Below are positions 40,876 to 49,620 of a DNA stretch of 64,000 nucleotides, in pieces. The notes under the pieces were generated by a model. The model saw only the letters and a program-made list of their open reading frames with translations, was not told the DNA's origin and did no database searches. The position numbers were made by a program, and so were the translations under genes. Positions within the stretch are counted from its first letter, which is position 1. The number at the start of each line of letters is the position of its first letter. The DNA is from Klebsiella oxytoca NBRC 105695. Lineage in GTDB: Bacteria > Pseudomonadota > Gammaproteobacteria > Enterobacterales > Enterobacteriaceae. Where the stretch lies: contig NZ_BCZK01000001.1 of assembly GCF_001598695.1 (NCBI RefSeq), positions 372,001 to 436,000 of the forward strand, given 5' to 3'.

Positions 40876-41667
40876 ATGGCAGTTGCAGATTTGGATAAAC
40901 AGCCAGATTCTGTCTCTTCGGTATTGAAGGTTTTTGGCATCCTGCAGGCGCTTGGCGAAGAGCGTGAAATTGGCATTACCGAACTGTCCCAGCGCGTCAT
41001 GATGTCAAAAAGCACCGTTTATCGCTTTTTGCAGACCATGAAATCGCTGGGGTACGTAGCGCAGGAAGGGGAATCTGAGAAGTATTCTTTAACCCTGAAA
41101 CTCTTCGAACTCGGCGCGCGGGCTTTGCAGAACGTCGATCTGGTGCGCAGCGCCGACATTCAGATGCGCGAGCTATCACGCCTGACGAAAGAGACCGTCC
41201 ACCTGGGCGCCCTGGATGAAGACAGCATTGTTTACATCCATAAAATCGACTCAATGTACAATTTGCGCATGTATTCGCGCATCGGACGCCGTAACCCGCT
41301 GTACAGCACCGCGATCGGTAAGGTGCTGCTGGCATGGCGCGATCGCGCGGAAGTAGAGCAGATTCTGGAAGGCGTTGAGTACAAACGCAGTACCGACCGG
41401 ACCATCACCAGCACCGAAGAGCTGCTGGCGGTTCTGGATAAGGTCCGCGAGCAGGGCTACGGCGAAGATAACGAAGAACAGGAAGAAGGGCTGCGCTGCA
41501 TCGGGGTGCCGGTTTTCGACCGCTTCGGCGTGGTTATCGCCGGCCTGAGTATCTCTTTCCCGACGCTACGTTTCTCCGAAGAGCGCCTGAACGAGTATGT
41601 TGCGATGCTGCACACGGCGGCGCGTAAAATTTCTGAGCAGATGGGCTACAACGATTATCCGTTCTGA
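40876..41667 (+). CDS. kdgR: KdgR, IclR-family repressor of ketodeoxygluconate/uronate catabolism
   Basis: 263 residues, nearly identical to E. coli KdgR. N-terminal winged helix (about 15-75, ITELSQRVMMSKSTVYRFLQTM) and C-terminal IclR effector domain (about 90-260), which binds 2-keto-3-deoxygluconate. In pectinolytic enterics it represses uptake and breakdown of uronates. Its regulon would logically include the uronan-type lyase/ABC locus at 58-64 kb and eda, though no operator was found there. ATG follows GATGAGGTGATA. Confidence 0.95.
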   Translation: MAVADLDKQPDSVSSVLKVFGILQALGEEREIGITELSQRVMMSKSTVYRFLQTMKSLGYVAQEGESEKYSLTLKLFELGARALQNVDLVRSADIQMRELSRLTKETVHLGALDEDSIVYIHKIDSMYNLRMYSRIGRRNPLYSTAIGKVLLAWRDRAEVEQILEGVEYKRSTDRTITSTEELLAVLDKVREQGYGEDNEEQEEGLRCIGVPVFDRFGVVIAGLSISFPTLRFSEERLNEYVAMLHTAARKISEQMGYNDYPF

Positions 41668-41679
41668 TTCACTATCCTA

Positions 41680-41706
41680 TTCGGGCTACCGTTGCTGTAG
41701 CCCGAA
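41680..41706. terminator. Hairpin between kdgR and yobH
   Basis: TTCGGGCTAC (41680-41689) and GTAGCCCGAA (41697-41706) are perfect arms with a 7-base loop, between convergent genes. There is no T-run, so it may be a REP fragment or a weak bidirectional terminator. Confidence 0.5.
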
Positions 41707-41712
41707 CCATGA

Positions 41713-41952
41713 CTAGCCGTTATCCACTACCGTGACGCTTTTTCGCAGAACAGGGCAATCGGTAATGCCGATAATACCGCTGCTGGAGTGAACATATTGT
41801 GCGGTGCTGATGCCGCGAGCGGTGAGATATTTGCACTGCAATCCTAACCCACCGGCATTCTCACTGCTGCCTATTAACACGCCGTAGCCGCTTAATAATA
41901 CGCCAATCCATAAGATAGCCAGCACCACAATGGTACGAATGATCAATCGCAT
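41713..41952 (-). CDS. yobH: Small membrane/exported protein YobH
   Basis: 79 residues, matching E. coli YobH in length and ending VVDNG. The hydrophobic N terminus (MRLIIRTIVVLAILWIGVLL) is an anchor or signal. Two cysteines, in LQCKYLTARG and ITDCPVLRKS, are conserved. Function unknown. Convergent with kdgR and divergent from mgrB. Confidence 0.9.
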   Translation of the reverse strand: MRLIIRTIVVLAILWIGVLLSGYGVLIGSSENAGGLGLQCKYLTARGISTAQYVHSSSGIIGITDCPVLRKSVTVVDNG

Positions 41953-42045
41953 TGTTGCCTCAATATTTGTATTATCCCTGCGTCTATTCTGTCATGCACA
42001 CGAGTTGAAACAAGTCTATGATTCCTAAACTTGCCTTTCGTATTA

Positions 42046-42062
42046 CAGTTAGCCGCGGTTTA
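42046..42062 (+). promoter_or_regulatory. PhoP box of mgrB
   Basis: CAGTTA-N5-GGTTTA fits the PhoP direct repeat (T/G)GTTTA-N5-(T/G)GTTTA with a good second half. A -10-like TATCCT starts at 42075, 12 bp after the box, the usual spacing in PhoP-activated promoters. mgrB is a classical PhoP target. Confidence 0.7.
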
Positions 42063-42111
42063 AGATGGTCATGTTATCCTGGCGACATTTGATACTGATG
42101 CGGAGTGTGGA

Positions 42112-42255
42112 GTGAAAAAATTACGGTGGGTTTTGCTGATAGTCGTTATTGCAGGATGTTTACTGCTATGGACTCAGATGCTTAACGTAATGTGCGATCA
42201 GGATGTACAGTTCTTCAGCGGCATCTGCACTATCAATAAGTTTATTCCCTGGTAA
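42112..42255 (+). CDS. mgrB: PhoQ feedback inhibitor MgrB
   Basis: 47 residues from GTG 42112: one N-terminal membrane span ([18 protein letters not shown]) and a short periplasmic domain with the two functional cysteines ([18 protein letters not shown]). It binds PhoQ and damps PhoP/PhoQ. The protein is complete; I recall the K. pneumoniae sequence as differing only by an Ile/Val in the span. Loss of mgrB is a common cause of colistin resistance in Klebsiella, and no insertion or stop is present here. Confidence 0.95.
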   Translation: MKKLRWVLLIVVIAGCLLLWTQMLNVMCDQDVQFFSGICTINKFIPW

Positions 42256-42329
42256 GACATTTTTTATATGACTGATTTTCTTCTGCCGCGCGGGTGGTAG
42301 AATGAACGCCTTCTCTTTGAGGTGGTGAA

Positions 42330-42620
42330 ATGAGTGAGTTACTAAATCCCGGGATTGTAAGCCTGGCATCCGTGGCGCTGTCTGTCGTGCTGTTGCTTGT
42401 CGGCCTGTTATTATGGTTTTTTGTTAATCGCGCCAGTTCGCGCGCAAATGAGCAGATCGCGCTACTGCAGGCGCTTCTGGATCAGCAAAAGCGGCAAAAC
42501 GCGCTGCTGCGCCGTCTCTGCGAGGCCAATGAGCCTGAGAAGGAGAGTGCAGCAGAACCTTCCATAGCCGAGAAGGGGAAAGGCGACGACGACTTCATTC
42601 GTCTGGTCGCAGAGCGCTAA
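42330..42620 (+). CDS. yebO: Small membrane protein YebO
   Basis: 96 residues (95 in E. coli). One N-terminal span (about 12-32, SVALSVVLLLVGLLLWFFV) is followed by a charged cytoplasmic helix with the highly conserved LLDQQKRQNALLRRLCEANEPE and the C-terminal DFIRLVAER. Function unknown. It follows mgrB by 74 bp and may be read from the same PhoP-dependent promoter. Confidence 0.93.
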   Translation: MSELLNPGIVSLASVALSVVLLLVGLLLWFFVNRASSRANEQIALLQALLDQQKRQNALLRRLCEANEPEKESAAEPSIAEKGKGDDDFIRLVAER

Positions 42621-43232
42621 TCTGATTGTCAGGCGTGCATCGTAGGGTGTGCGCCTGTATCTCACCCCGGTCTATAACCTATCCTTATCAATAAATCTTC
42701 TGCTGACGATTATCCGGCGTGCCGGCAAGCGGACGCTGTGCGTTAATCGCGCCTCTTTAATTAGTTTGTTTAATTAATCAAATAAAAGGACAGAAACGGC
42801 CTGACTGTCATCAGGTCTTCATTATTGCCGTGCAGTATAGACAATATTTTAAGTTATTCCATTTACGCGCTTCGATATTATGCAATGGTCCTGCAAAGCA
42901 ATTTTTCAGCTATCGATATGAGCTTTTAAATGCATCTTTATGCAATACTTTTTGTTGCCCCCTAAAATTGGCAGTTTAGCTTTGAGCGGGGCGGGGTACG
43001 CCGAAGTTGTTGAGGAATGGCGGATAAACTCTCTTTCCGGAGCCAGTCTCTACGGCACAGACGCGGGGCGGAAAGGATAAGTCAGAGGGAGCAAAGTCGC
43101 ATAAATGTGCAGGTGATCAAATGATTCCCTTATAATTTGTGCGAGCGATCGAGACCCATCTAAAAATGGCTTGCCATTATTAACGTAGTATGTGATAACA
43201 CGTTTCGGGTTAAACGAGGTACAGTTCTGTTT
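42621..43232. other. 612-bp gap before yobF: leader and unassigned sequence
   Basis: A GC-rich imperfect hairpin just after yebO (CAGGCG at about 42630 with CGCCTG near 42652) may end that transcript. A -10-like TATAAT at 43131-43136 probably serves yobF-cspC, leaving a leader of roughly 90 bases. The AT-rich stretch at 42750-42960 and the GC-rich stretch at 42985-43080 hold no frame I can support. An uncharacterised sRNA is possible but not shown. Confidence 0.4.
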
Positions 43233-43349
43233 ATGTGTGGCATTTTCAGTAAAGAAGTCCTGAGTAAACACGTTGTCGTTGAATACCGCTTCTCTGCCGA
43301 ACCTTATATTAGTGCCTCATGCAGTCATGTGTCAGTTTTATCTATGTAA
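43233..43349 (+). CDS. yobF: YobF small protein, C-terminally shortened
   Basis: 38 residues starting [20 protein letters not shown] and ending SHVSVLSM. E. coli YobF is 47 residues and continues with RAKKTI-like residues. Here a TAA directly after ATG (43347-43349) ends the frame, yet codons for R-A-K-K-T-V-stop are still legible in the next frame (about 43358-43378). This looks like a one-base shift in the 3' end. YobF is a stress-linked small protein co-transcribed with cspC, which starts 40 bp later. Confidence 0.8.
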   Translation: MCGIFSKEVLSKHVVVEYRFSAEPYISASCSHVSVLSM

Positions 43350-43389
43350 GTGCCCACGGGCGAAGAAAACAGTCTAAGGAATTTTGCAA

Positions 43390-43599
43390 ATGGCAAAGAT
43401 TAAAGGTCAAGTTAAGTGGTTCAACGAGTCTAAAGGTTTTGGCTTCATTACTCCGGCTGATGGCAGCAAAGATGTGTTCGTACACTTCTCCGCTATCCAG
43501 GGTAACGGCTTCAAAACTCTGGCTGAAGGCCAGAACGTTGAGTTCGAAATTCAGGACGGCCAGAAAGGTCCAGCTGCAGTTAACGTAACTGCTATCTGA
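43390..43599 (+). CDS. cspC: Cold-shock-family RNA chaperone CspC
   Basis: 69-residue single OB-fold protein, essentially identical to E. coli CspC. RNA-binding motifs RNP1 (KGFGFI) and RNP2 (VFVHF) are present. It is constitutively abundant, melts RNA structure, and stabilises rpoS and other stress mRNAs. Start ATG 43390 after TAAGGA. A terminator follows within 25 bp. Confidence 0.98.
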
Positions 43600-43623
43600 T
43601 TCAAGACCACTGAATCTTGTAAG

Positions 43624-43650
43624 AAAGCCTCGCGACCGCGGGGCTTTTTA
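43624..43650 (+). terminator. Terminator after cspC
   Basis: AAGCCTCGC pairs with GCGGGGCTT (one T-G wobble) and is followed by TTTTAGGTTTT. Confidence 0.82.
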
Positions 43651-43789
43651 GGTTTTATTGCAAATCATGTCAATTATCCTCCCACCGTTGCGCTTTGTTG
43701 CAAAACAACATCCTTATTAGCACTGTTTAGCAATCTGTTTTGTATATATCTGTTAAATCAGGTGGTTGCAAAATAATGATGGAGCTAAG

Positions 43790-45535
43790 GTGCAAAAGAA
43801 CAAACTTAAGTCAGCCGCCAACTTTACCCCTTTGCGGTTCGGGTTGCTATGCGTGGCCATTCTTTGCTGTATGGGGCTGCTGCTGGTCCGGGTAGGCTGG
43901 CTGCAAATTGTCTCTCCTGACAATTTGGTGAAACAAGAAGATATGCGCTCCTTGCGCGAAGAGCCTATCGACGTGCAGCGCGGCATGATTAGCGATCGCG
44001 AGGGCCGCCCGCTGGCGGTTAGCGTTCCGGTGAGCGCCATCTGGATCGATCCGCAAACAACGCTCGCAAAAGGCGGCGTCGGATATGGCCCGCGCTGGCA
44101 GGCCATGGCGCAAGCTTTACATCTCAACCTTAGCGAGCTGGCTCATCGCGTGCAGGCGCATCCTCACGCGCGCTTTCTCTATCTCGCGCGCCAGATAAAT
44201 CCTGAGCAGGCAGAGTGGATCGACAAGCTGCGCCTGCCGGGTATCAATCTGCGCGATGAGTCGCGTCGCTTTTATCCCGCTGGACACGTTGCCGCTAACC
44301 TGCTGGGCTTTACCAACATCGATAATCAGGGGATCGAGGGAGTCGAGAAAAGCTTTAATGCTCAGCTGACCGGTCAACCCGGGCGTCGGCTGGTGCGAAA
44401 AGATCGTCACGGCAACGTCATCGAAAATATCACGGAAGTTCCGGCAGTCCCGGCCCATAATTTGCAGCTCAGTATCGACGAGCGTCTACAAACGGTGACC
44501 GAAGACGCGTTGGATAACGCCGTGCGCTGGAACAAAGCAGAATCGGGGGCGGCGGTATTAATTAAAATTGATACCGGGGAAATTCTGTCGATGGCCAGCT
44601 ACCCTGATTTCAACCCTAACAATCGCGATGATGCAAAGCTGGATGATTTCCGCAATCGCGCGATTAGCGATACTTTCGAGCCGGGGTCGACGGTTAAACC
44701 GCTGGTGCTGATGACTGCCCTCCAGCAAGGCATTGTTCAGCCGGATAGCGTGGTGGATACCCATCCGTTTATCCTCGACGGCCATCGCATTCGCGACGTG
44801 GGTTACTATCCAGAATTAACCCTCACCGGCATCCTGCAAAAATCCAGCGATACCGGCGTTTCACATCTGTCGCTGGCGATGCCCATTCAGCATCTCATCG
44901 ATACCTATAAAGCGTTCGGTTTCGGCGATTCTACCGGCCTGGGATTAACCGGTGAAAGCGCCGGGCTGATGCCGCAGCGCCGCTATTGGGGACAGCTCGA
45001 CCGGGCGACCTTCGCCTTCGGCTATGGTCTGATGGTCACGCCGCTGCAGCTGGCGCACGTATACGCTACCATCGGCAGCTACGGTATTGAACGTCCGCTA
45101 TCGATCACGCGTATCGATCCGCCGGTCATGGGGACCCGAGTGATGCCGGAGCAGATAGTGCATGAAGTCGAGCATATGATGGAGAGCGTTGCCTTGCCGG
45201 GCGGCGGGGGGACCAAAGCGGCGGTGCGCGACTATCGGGTGGCGGTAAAAACCGGTACCGCCAAGAAAATCGGCCCTGACGGGAAATATATCGACAAATA
45301 CGTTGCCTATACCGCAGGCGTCGCGCCGGCCAGCAATCCGAAATTCGCCCTGGTGGTGGTGATGAACGACCCCAGCAACGGTTCATATTACGGCGGAGCG
45401 GTGTCGGCGCCGGTATTCAGTCAAATTATGGGCGATGTGCTGCGCCTGGAAAACGTCATGCCCGATGGAATGCCGGAGGGCTCGGAAAACCTGATCGTCA
45501 TGCATCACGACGGCGTTCTGCCGCCTGCGCTGTAA
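43790..45535 (+). CDS. FtsI-like transpeptidase, PBP3SAL type
   Basis: 581 residues from GTG 43790 behind GGAG; a TTG at 43766 is also in frame. One N-terminal span (about 16-36), a pedestal domain and a class B transpeptidase domain. Catalytic motifs: S300-T-V-K303 and K487-T-G. The second motif reads SSD at about 352-354, whereas FtsI has SSN. It is a paralogue of divisome FtsI, absent from E. coli K-12, and in the same place (cspC-rlmA) as Salmonella PBP3SAL, which supports septation at acidic pH. The C-terminal tail is short. Lower affinity for some beta-lactams is known for PBP3SAL. Confidence 0.88.
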   Translation: MQKNKLKSAANFTPLRFGLLCVAILCCMGLLLVRVGWLQIVSPDNLVKQEDMRSLREEPIDVQRGMISDREGRPLAVSVPVSAIWIDPQTTLAKGGVGYGPRWQAMAQALHLNLSELAHRVQAHPHARFLYLARQINPEQAEWIDKLRLPGINLRDESRRFYPAGHVAANLLGFTNIDNQGIEGVEKSFNAQLTGQPGRRLVRKDRHGNVIENITEVPAVPAHNLQLSIDERLQTVTEDALDNAVRWNKAESGAAVLIKIDTGEILSMASYPDFNPNNRDDAKLDDFRNRAISDTFEPGSTVKPLVLMTALQQGIVQPDSVVDTHPFILDGHRIRDVGYYPELTLTGILQKSSDTGVSHLSLAMPIQHLIDTYKAFGFGDSTGLGLTGESAGLMPQRRYWGQLDRATFAFGYGLMVTPLQLAHVYATIGSYGIERPLSITRIDPPVMGTRVMPEQIVHEVEHMMESVALPGGGGTKAAVRDYRVAVKTGTAKKIGPDGKYIDKYVAYTAGVAPASNPKFALVVVMNDPSNGSYYGGAVSAPVFSQIMGDVLRLENVMPDGMPEGSENLIVMHHDGVLPPAL

Positions 45536-45595
45536 CGGTGGCCTGGAAGGGCGAATAGCGCTACACTTTCGCCCTTTCAGCACACCGGAGTTGCC

Positions 45596-46396
45596 ATGTC
45601 TTACAGTTGCCCTCTTTGCCACGCGCCGCTTGCGCGCCGCGATAATAGCTTTATCTGCCCGCAGCGGCACCAGTTCGATCTGGCGAAGGAAGGGTACGTC
45701 AATTTGCTGCCGGTACAGTTTAAGCGCTCCCGCGATCCAGGCGACAGCGCCGAAATGATGCAGGCGCGGCGAGAGTTTCTCGATGCGGGTCATTACCAGC
45801 CGCTTCGTGAGGCGGTCAGCGCTTATCTGCACACCTTCGCGCCAACGGATTTACTGGATATAGGCTGTGGGGAAGGCTACTACACTCATGCCTTCGCCGC
45901 TATCGCCGGCCGCTGTTGGGGACTGGACGTGTCGAAATCGGCGATTCGCGCGGCGGCAAAGCGCTATCCGCAGGTCAGCTTTTGCGTCGCCTCCAGCCAG
46001 CGATTACCGTTTGAGGATGCAAGCCTGGATGCGATAGTGCGTATTTATGCCCCCTGTAACGCGCTTGAACTGGCGCGCGTTGTCCGTACCGGCGGCTGGG
46101 TCATCACCGCGACGCCGGGACCTCGTCACCTGATGGAACTAAAAGGGTTGATCTACGACGAAGTGCGTTTGCACGAGCAAAACACGGAAGCGCTTGAGGG
46201 TTTCACGCTACGTCATCAGCAGCAGCTGGCCTATCCGATGCGCCTCAAAGGCAGCGAGGCGGAAGCTTTACTGCAAATGACGCCGTTTGCGTGGCGGGCA
46301 AAACCGCCGGTTCGGGAAACGCTGCGCCAGCAGGCGCTATTCAGCTGCCAGACCGATTTCATGATTCACTGCTGGCAGCGCGACGCTGAGGGTTAG
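45596..46396 (+). CDS. rlmA: 23S rRNA m1G745 methyltransferase RlmA
   Basis: 266 residues. N-terminal zinc finger (C5PLC8 ... C21PQRH25) and a Rossmann SAM-binding domain ([15 protein letters not shown], then [16 protein letters not shown]). It methylates N1 of G745 in 23S rRNA. The 3' end overlaps the convergent mntP by 4 bp. Start ATG 45596. Confidence 0.95.
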   Translation: MSYSCPLCHAPLARRDNSFICPQRHQFDLAKEGYVNLLPVQFKRSRDPGDSAEMMQARREFLDAGHYQPLREAVSAYLHTFAPTDLLDIGCGEGYYTHAFAAIAGRCWGLDVSKSAIRAAAKRYPQVSFCVASSQRLPFEDASLDAIVRIYAPCNALELARVVRTGGWVITATPGPRHLMELKGLIYDEVRLHEQNTEALEGFTLRHQQQLAYPMRLKGSEAEALLQMTPFAWRAKPPVRETLRQQALFSCQTDFMIHCWQRDAEG

Positions 46397-46959
46397 CCGG
46401 CAAAATGGCTCCAGAGTATTTGGGCGCCGATGCCGATCAGCACGATACCGCCGAGGATTTCCGCCCGTTTGCCGAGCAGCGGGCCGATAAAACGTCCTAC
46501 CATAATGCCCAGCGTTGACATTATCAGCGTCGCGCAGCCGATAGCCAGCGCGGTGGCGATAATGTTGACCTGCAAAAACGCCAGGCCAACGCCGACGGCC
46601 ATAGCGTCAAGGCTGGTGGCGAAAGCGGTGGTGACCAGCAGCCAGAAACCGTGACGGCGCGGAGCTTCACACTCCTCGCCATCGCCGCCGCGAACCCCTT
46701 CGATAACCATTCGGCCGCCGAGAAATACCAGCAATATAAAGGCTATCCAGTGGTTCCACTCGAGCACGAACTGGCTGGCGAGCATCCCCATTCCCCACCC
46801 GAACAGCGGAGTGAGCGTTTCGATAGCGCCAAAGATGAGACCGGTGCGCAGAGCTTCGGAAAATTTAGGTTTATGGAGAGTCGCGCCTTTACCAATAGAG
46901 GCCGCGAAGGCGTCCATGGACATGCCGAAGGCAAGAAGAATTGTAGCGGATACATTCAT
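46393..46959 (-). CDS. mntP: Manganese efflux pump MntP
   Basis: 188 residues, six predicted spans, E. coli length. Conserved acidic motifs in spans 1 and 4, [15 protein letters not shown] and [14 protein letters not shown], show the tandem repeat of the family. It exports Mn2+ to prevent toxicity. The long upstream region holds a yybP-ykoY riboswitch and, further up, Fur-like and MntR boxes, so control by Mn2+ at two levels is expected. Confidence 0.96.
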   Translation of the reverse strand: MNVSATILLAFGMSMDAFAASIGKGATLHKPKFSEALRTGLIFGAIETLTPLFGWGMGMLASQFVLEWNHWIAFILLVFLGGRMVIEGVRGGDGEECEAPRRHGFWLLVTTAFATSLDAMAVGVGLAFLQVNIIATALAIGCATLIMSTLGIMVGRFIGPLLGKRAEILGGIVLIGIGAQILWSHFAG

Positions 46960-47059
46960 GAGAGCGTCCTGACCGGGGATAATCCATATGACACATCGCC
47001 GCCCCCAGTAAAAATACGCAGCCCATCCTGAAGATGAGGCGCCGCGTACAGCAGCGATG

Positions 47060-47186
47060 CGTCTATGGTCTCGCCTGATTGAAGACGTTCTTCTTCAACC
47101 CGCACGTGCCACGTTTTGCAACGAGTATGTTGACACGTACATTTTCCGACAGGCAGAAAATTGGCTACTCCCCAACGACGGGCGCA
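47060..47186 (-). promoter_or_regulatory. yybP-ykoY manganese riboswitch of mntP
   Basis: On the minus strand the leader contains TTGGGGAGTAGCC (reverse complement of about 47163-47176), the hallmark 5' conserved loop of the yybP-ykoY aptamer. Stable hairpin arms and a CAGGCGAGACC segment near 47068-47078 follow, before mntP. Mn2+ binding in E. coli mntP frees the ribosome site. Boundaries are approximate. Confidence 0.8.
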
Positions 47187-47247
47187 ACCTTAACATAATT
47201 TTAGAATATAAAACAATAACAGAATCGCGTTATTTTAATAACCAAAT

Positions 47248-47266
47248 GATAACGATTTTCATTTGA
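47248..47266. promoter_or_regulatory. Fur-box-like sequence upstream of mntP
   Basis: GATAACGATTTTCATTTGA matches 13 of 19 positions of the Fur consensus GATAATGATAATCATTATC. It lies about 60 bp upstream of the riboswitch. Fur has been linked to mntP control; binding here is inference. Confidence 0.4.
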
Positions 47267-47315
47267 ATTTAGAGGTGAATGATTCGTTAATAAATATCGT
47301 TGAATTAAGCGGCTG

Positions 47316-47337
47316 AAATATAGCTATGGCTATGTTT
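47316..47337. promoter_or_regulatory. MntR operator upstream of mntP
   Basis: AAATATAGC...GGCTATGTTT over 22 bp closely follows the MntR palindrome AAACATAGCAAAGGCTATGTTT. It sits between the yobD stop and mntP. In E. coli Mn-loaded MntR activates mntP. Confidence 0.75.
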
Positions 47338-47383
47338 CAGCCGCCGGGAAATGATTAAATATAGCGTAAGCTATATTGTTAAC

Positions 47384-47842
47384 TCATTGAGTGGAAACGA
47401 GAAGTTTGTATATCTTTTCCAGGTCGTCGATATTTCGTACGCGGATCAGCAGGCGACGTTGTTCTAATTGCATCACCAGCACCCCGTCTTCTGATAAATT
47501 CATCTCTTTAATACGCTTATATTCAATCCAGATATTGGCGAAAAAAAAGCCCTGCTTTTTGAAGATGATTTTGGGCGAACGGATCCAGAAAAGATATAAC
47601 CCCATTAAGGCCAGGGCAGATAATAACCAGGTGGTGATAAGTTCGCCATGATTAGCGATGTTGTTATAAATCAGAATGGCAATAAGACCGACGAAGATAA
47701 TGCCATCGACGCGATTGCGGCGGAGCAGGGGGATTGCCAGCAAAACGGGGCCATTGCGGCGCGGCATGATGAACTGGTCGTAAACCGCAAACGCGAACAG
47801 TACAAGAATAAACAGGATTAACACCAGGTCCGTGATTGTCAT
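47384..47842 (-). CDS. yobD: Inner-membrane protein YobD (DUF986)
   Basis: 152 residues from ATG 47842 with GGAGG directly upstream; the frame is open 40 codons further but that reaches into manZ. About three hydrophobic segments (4-20, 49-65, 75-92) and a C-terminal cytoplasmic part identical in style to E. coli YobD ([19 protein letters not shown], ending KLLVSTQ). Function unknown. It follows manZ across a hairpin, and may be expressed by read-through. Confidence 0.92.
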   Translation of the reverse strand: MTITDLVLILFILVLFAFAVYDQFIMPRRNGPVLLAIPLLRRNRVDGIIFVGLIAILIYNNIANHGELITTWLLSALALMGLYLFWIRSPKIIFKKQGFFFANIWIEYKRIKEMNLSEDGVLVMQLEQRRLLIRVRNIDDLEKIYKLLVSTQ

Positions 47843-47854
47843 CCATCCTCCAAA

Positions 47855-47881
47855 TAAAAAAGCCGGGGGCAAGCCCCCGGC
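47855..47881 (-). terminator. Terminator after manZ
   Basis: GCCGGGGGC (47862-47870) pairs with GCCCCCGGC (47873-47881); on the minus strand the stem is followed by six T. It ends the manXYZ operon just before the yobD ribosome site. Confidence 0.85.
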
Positions 47882-47895
47882 GCACAACGTATTGA

Positions 47896-48756
47896 TTACT
47901 GGCCCAGCAGGCCGACTGCGTAGCCTGCAATACCGATGACGAAGAAGCCAACGATGATCCACAGGGCGTTAACTTTCTTACGCAGCAGCCACATACAGGC
48001 GAAGGTCAGCAGCAGCGGCACCAGTCCCGGCATCAGCTGGTCAAGGATAGTTTGCACGGTGGTCACGCGCGTCTGGCCATCCTGACCGGTGATGGTGGAG
48101 ACCACCAGCGGAATGTTGACGTGCGTCCATTTGTTAACCAGCGCCCCCATGACAAACAGGCCGAGAATAGACGCCCCCTCGGTCAGTTTCTGCAGGAAGC
48201 CGCCGCCCATATCTTTAACGATGTCGATACCTTTACGGTAACCGTACGCTACGCCGTAATAACGGGTCAGCAGACGCACCGCGTTAAACAGGATAAAGAA
48301 CAGCAGAGGCCCGAGCAGGCTGCCGCTCATCGCGATACCAGCGCCGAGTGCGGCGAATACCGGACGAACGGTACCCCAGAAGATTGGGTCGCCTACGCCA
48401 GCCAGCGGGCCCATCAGGCCAACTTTGATACCGTTAATAGCACCATCGTCAATCTCTGCGCCGTTAGCACGCTGCTCTTCCATCGCCAGCGTAACGCCAA
48501 GAACCGGCGCTGCAACGTACGGATGGGTGTTAAAGAACTCAAGGTGACGTTTAATCGCCTGTTTACGCGCATCGTTGTTCTCCGGATACAGGCGACGAAT
48601 AGCCGGTACCATGGAGAAGCAGAAGCCCAGCGCCTGCATACGTTCGAAGTTCCATGAACCCTGGAACAGGTTAGAACGAATGAACACGCCACGAATATCA
48701 CTCTGAGTCAGTTTTTTCTCGGTGGTATTTTTAGTCATATCAACCATTTCGCTCAC
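47896..48756 (-). CDS. manZ: Mannose PTS enzyme IID (ManZ)
   Basis: 286 residues. Membrane component that, with ManY (IIC), forms the mannose/glucose/glucosamine channel. Start [21 protein letters not shown] and the conserved [20 protein letters not shown] loop match E. coli ManZ. Also the entry receptor for phage lambda DNA and some bacteriocins in enterics. Third gene of manXYZ; 3 bp after manY. Confidence 0.97.
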   Translation of the reverse strand: MSEMVDMTKNTTEKKLTQSDIRGVFIRSNLFQGSWNFERMQALGFCFSMVPAIRRLYPENNDARKQAIKRHLEFFNTHPYVAAPVLGVTLAMEEQRANGAEIDDGAINGIKVGLMGPLAGVGDPIFWGTVRPVFAALGAGIAMSGSLLGPLLFFILFNAVRLLTRYYGVAYGYRKGIDIVKDMGGGFLQKLTEGASILGLFVMGALVNKWTHVNIPLVVSTITGQDGQTRVTTVQTILDQLMPGLVPLLLTFACMWLLRKKVNALWIIVGFFVIGIAGYAVGLLGQ

Positions 48757-48759
48757 CTG

Positions 48760-49560
48760 TTAGTCCAGTTCGTTGTCGAGATCGTTATTACCAGCAGCCT
48801 GCACAGGCGCACCCGCTACGCGGTTATATTTCGGGCTCAGCTGGATGTAGAGCACCGCCATCACGGTACCAATGACACCCAGAGCGACCAGGTTGAAATC
48901 GGTGAACGCGGCGGTAACAAAGCCCAGATAGAAGAACGGCATCAGGTAGCCTGCGCGCATCATGTTGATGACCATCGCATAACCGACAACCACGATCATG
49001 CCGCCCGCGATGTTCAGACCGCCGGTGACCACTTCTGGAATGGCGTTCAGCATGCCCTGCACTTCGCTGGTGCCCACGGAAATCGCCACGATAACCGCCG
49101 GAATAGCGATACGCATGGCCTGCAGGAACAGAGAGGAAACGTGTAGCCAGGATATGGCCGTCAGGTTTCCGTTCTCGGCGGCCTTATCCGCCGCGTGCTG
49201 GAAGGCAACGGTGATGGTACGAACGATAATGGTCAGAACCTGGCCTGCCGCAGCCAGCGGGATGGCCAGCGCGATACCGGCACCGATGCTTTGATGGCCG
49301 GCGATAACCAGAACGGTAGAGATAATAGATGCAAGGGCGGCATCCGGCGCAACGGCCGCACCGATGTTCATCCAGCCCAGGGCGATCATTTCCAGGGTAC
49401 CACCGATAATAATACCGGTTTTCATATCCCCGAGAACGGCGCCAATCAGCGTACAGGCCACCAGAGGACGGTGGAACTGAAATTCATCAAGTACCGACTC
49501 CATACCCGCAATACACGCGACGATGAACACCAGCACAATCTGAAGAAAGGTAATCTCCAT
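48760..49560 (-). CDS. manY: Mannose PTS enzyme IIC (ManY)
   Basis: 266 residues, highly hydrophobic permease subunit of the mannose-type PTS. Conserved GGTLEMIALGWMNIGAAVAPDAALASIIS identifies the family. A good GGAGAAG precedes ATG 49560. Translated between manX (60-bp gap) and manZ (3-bp gap). In E. coli the manX and manY mRNA regions are targets of the sRNA SgrS. Confidence 0.97.
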   Translation of the reverse strand: MEITFLQIVLVFIVACIAGMESVLDEFQFHRPLVACTLIGAVLGDMKTGIIIGGTLEMIALGWMNIGAAVAPDAALASIISTVLVIAGHQSIGAGIALAIPLAAAGQVLTIIVRTITVAFQHAADKAAENGNLTAISWLHVSSLFLQAMRIAIPAVIVAISVGTSEVQGMLNAIPEVVTGGLNIAGGMIVVVGYAMVINMMRAGYLMPFFYLGFVTAAFTDFNLVALGVIGTVMAVLYIQLSPKYNRVAGAPVQAAGNNDLDNELD

Positions 49561-49620
49561 TGCACTTCTCCTGTTGATTAAGTCTTAAGTTGAAAATTGC
49601 GTTGCGATCTGCGGGGTGAC

